5,432 nucleotides of DNA from JALOAP01 sp964632355 (GTDB lineage: Bacteria > Chloroflexota > Dehalococcoidia > Tepidiformales > Tepidiformaceae), in NCBI GenBank assembly GCA_964632355.1, contig CAZWBW010000143.1, positions 1 to 5,432 of the forward strand. The letters are read 5' to 3'. Shown here in pieces: positions 4,235-5,432 of the stretch (position 1 is its first letter; each line of letters starts with the position of its first letter). Under the pieces are notes generated by a model. That model had not been told where the DNA came from, did not search any database, and saw nothing but the letters and a program-made list of their open reading frames with translations. A program made the translations under genes and the position numbers.

Positions 4235-5432
4235 CTACGAAAGCACACCCTCGGCGACGAGCTCGGCAATTTCCTCGTCCGGCAGGCCGAGGACGGTCGA
4301 CATTACGTCAAACGTGTCTTCGCCGAGCTGGTGGACGCCTTCGTAGCGTGGTGGCCGGAGGCCGTTGAATCGCGCGGGGAAGCGGTCGACTTCGTATTCG
4401 CCCAGGCCCTCCACCGCGGTCGCACGTCCGAAGAACTCCCGCTCGGCGAGGAACGGGTCGCGAGTGGTCAGGTCTTCAGCATCCTGCACGACGCCGGCCG
4501 GGACTCCCACTGCCTGGCACCGGTGCATGACCTCGTAGCGGTCGAGCGCCCGGGTCCAGTCTTCGATGACGCGGTCGAGGTCGGCCTGGTTCGCGAGCCG
4601 CTTGCCGTGCGAGTCGAAACGGGGATCGGTGGCGAGTTCGGGCCGCTCCATGGCTTCGCAGAGCCGGCGGAACTGTTCGTCGCCCCGCACGGCGATGGCG
4701 ACCCAGCGGTCGTCGCCGACGGCCCGGTAGATGTTGTGCGGTGCGAAGGCCCCGAACGGGTGGTGGTTGCCAACGGGCTCGTGGCGGGTTCCGTTGACCA
4801 GGTGATCGATGTGCGTCGGCCCCATGATCGCCAGTCCAAGTTCGTACTGCGAGAGATCGATATCGAGGCCGCGGCCGGTCCGCCGGCGGTACTCAACGGC
4901 TTCGAGCGTCGCGAGCGCACCCGCAAGGCCGCTCAGGTGGTCGGTGAGCGAGAAACCGTATCCAAGGTCGTGCCGGCCCGGCGGGTTTGTCAGGTAGGTG
5001 AGGCCAACGAGCGCATGGATGGTCGGGGCGTAGGTCACGAAGTTCTTCCATGGGCCAGACTTGCCCATGCCGTTCATCGAGATCACGGAGACGCCCGGGT
5101 ATTCCGGAGCGAGGGCGGCGCGATCCAGGCCCCAGCGCTTGAGGACGCCGGCGCTGAAGTTCTCGATGATCACGTCGCTGGCGCCGGCGAGCTTCCGGGC
5201 GATCTCCCGGCCGCGTTCCGACGCCATGTTCAGCGTGACGTTCCGCTTGTTGCGGTTCCAGGACACGAAGTAGGGGTGGGATGGCGAGTTCGCCCCGCCC
5301 GCACGGAGCGACGTGCCGACCTTGATGACGTCGGCGCCAAGGTCGCCAAGGACGCGGGTGCCGAACGGTCCCGCGAGCACATGCGTGAAGTCGAGGACGC
5401 GCACGCCGTTGAGTGGCAAACCCGGCGGAGTT
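4235..5432 (-). CDS. Family III CoA-transferase (CaiB/BaiF type), 5' end at or beyond the right edge
   Basis: Moves coenzyme A between carboxylic acids in the cytoplasm. At least 394 residues are present from a possible TTG at 5419. Hallmarks: GVRVLDFTHVLAGPFGTRVL at 5-24, LGDLGADVIKV at 24-34, NRNKRNVTLNM at 55-65, DVIIENFSAGVLKRWGLD at 82-99, Asp160 exactly 21 residues before TGRG (181-184), as for catalytic Asp169 of formyl-CoA transferase, IDLSQYE at 187-193, GVPAGVVQDAEDL at 305-317 and LGEDTFDVMSTVLGLPDEEI at 365-384. Length is normal for the family (about 380-430). The Glu usually seen in VIKVE is Gly35 here. TTG lacks a Shine-Dalgarno and the frame stays open to the edge (TPPG before it), so the true start may be just outside. 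It lies 54 bp upstream of the ligase on the same strand. The acyl substrates are unknown. Confidence 0.94.
   Translation of the reverse strand, partial: TPPGLPLNGVRVLDFTHVLAGPFGTRVLGDLGADVIKVGTSLRAGGANSPSHPYFVSWNRNKRNVTLNMASERGREIARKLAGASDVIIENFSAGVLKRWGLDRAALAPEYPGVSVISMNGMGKSGPWKNFVTYAPTIHALVGLTYLTNPPGRHDLGYGFSLTDHLSGLAGALATLEAVEYRRRTGRGLDIDLSQYELGLAIMGPTHIDHLVNGTRHEPVGNHHPFGAFAPHNIYRAVGDDRWVAIAVRGDEQFRRLCEAMERPELATDPRFDSHGKRLANQADLDRVIEDWTRALDRYEVMHRCQAVGVPAGVVQDAEDLTTRDPFLAEREFFGRATAVEGLGEYEVDRFPARFNGLRPPRYEGVHQLGEDTFDVMSTVLGLPDEEIAELVAEGVLS

Noticed and set aside
4841..4861. Glu193 in the CoA-transferase (IDLSQYE) taken as a substitution of the catalytic Asp
   Set aside because: Aligning from the TGRG motif back to formyl-CoA transferase puts catalytic Asp169 at Asp160 here, exactly 21 residues before TGRG. 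The catalytic residue is intact, and residue 193 corresponds to a different Asp (MQDA).

Overview
The window is GC-rich bacterial DNA with five tightly packed protein genes. No RNA gene, mobile element, CRISPR array or long repeat was seen. The combination is a luciferase-like flavin/F420 monooxygenase, a short-chain dehydrogenase, a family III CoA-transferase, a type II sulfide:quinone oxidoreductase and a compact cysteinyl-tRNA synthetase relative. It suggests an aerobic or facultative Gram-positive-related lineage. Chloroflexota is my first guess, because related genomes are rich in these monooxygenase, SDR and CaiB-type families. Actinomycetota is the alternative. This is inference from gene content only; no taxonomic marker is present. 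Start codons vary: ATG, GTG and probably TTG or an ATG outside the window.

Layout: (1) 1-669, minus strand, the N-terminal 223 residues of a luciferase-like monooxygenase that continues past the left edge. (2) 670-811, a 142-bp divergent intergenic region. (3) 812-1579, plus strand, a complete SDR oxidoreductase. (4) 1580-1719, a 140-bp spacer with a terminator-like hairpin, then an AT-rich patch holding a 12-bp perfect palindrome within a larger operator-like dyad. (5) 1720-2949, plus strand, a complete sulfide:quinone oxidoreductase. (6) 2957-4180, minus strand, a 407-residue cysteinyl-tRNA synthetase/MshC-like ligase that converges on the previous gene with a 7-bp gap. (7) 4235 to the right edge, minus strand, a family III (CaiB/BaiF) CoA-transferase, 54 bp upstream of the ligase and probably co-transcribed with it.

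The genes do not form one obvious pathway. The monooxygenase, SDR and CoA-transferase are the usual parts of catabolic or carboxylic-acid-activating pathways. The SQR feeds electrons from sulfide into the quinone pool and appears to have its own promoter and operator. The ligase is the most unusual item: its signature region and its missing C-terminal domain resemble MshC (mycothiol cysteine ligase), but its zinc site is of the full CysRS type. I see no clear evidence of a wholly new multi-gene system here. The ligase and the SQR operator deserve the closest look.
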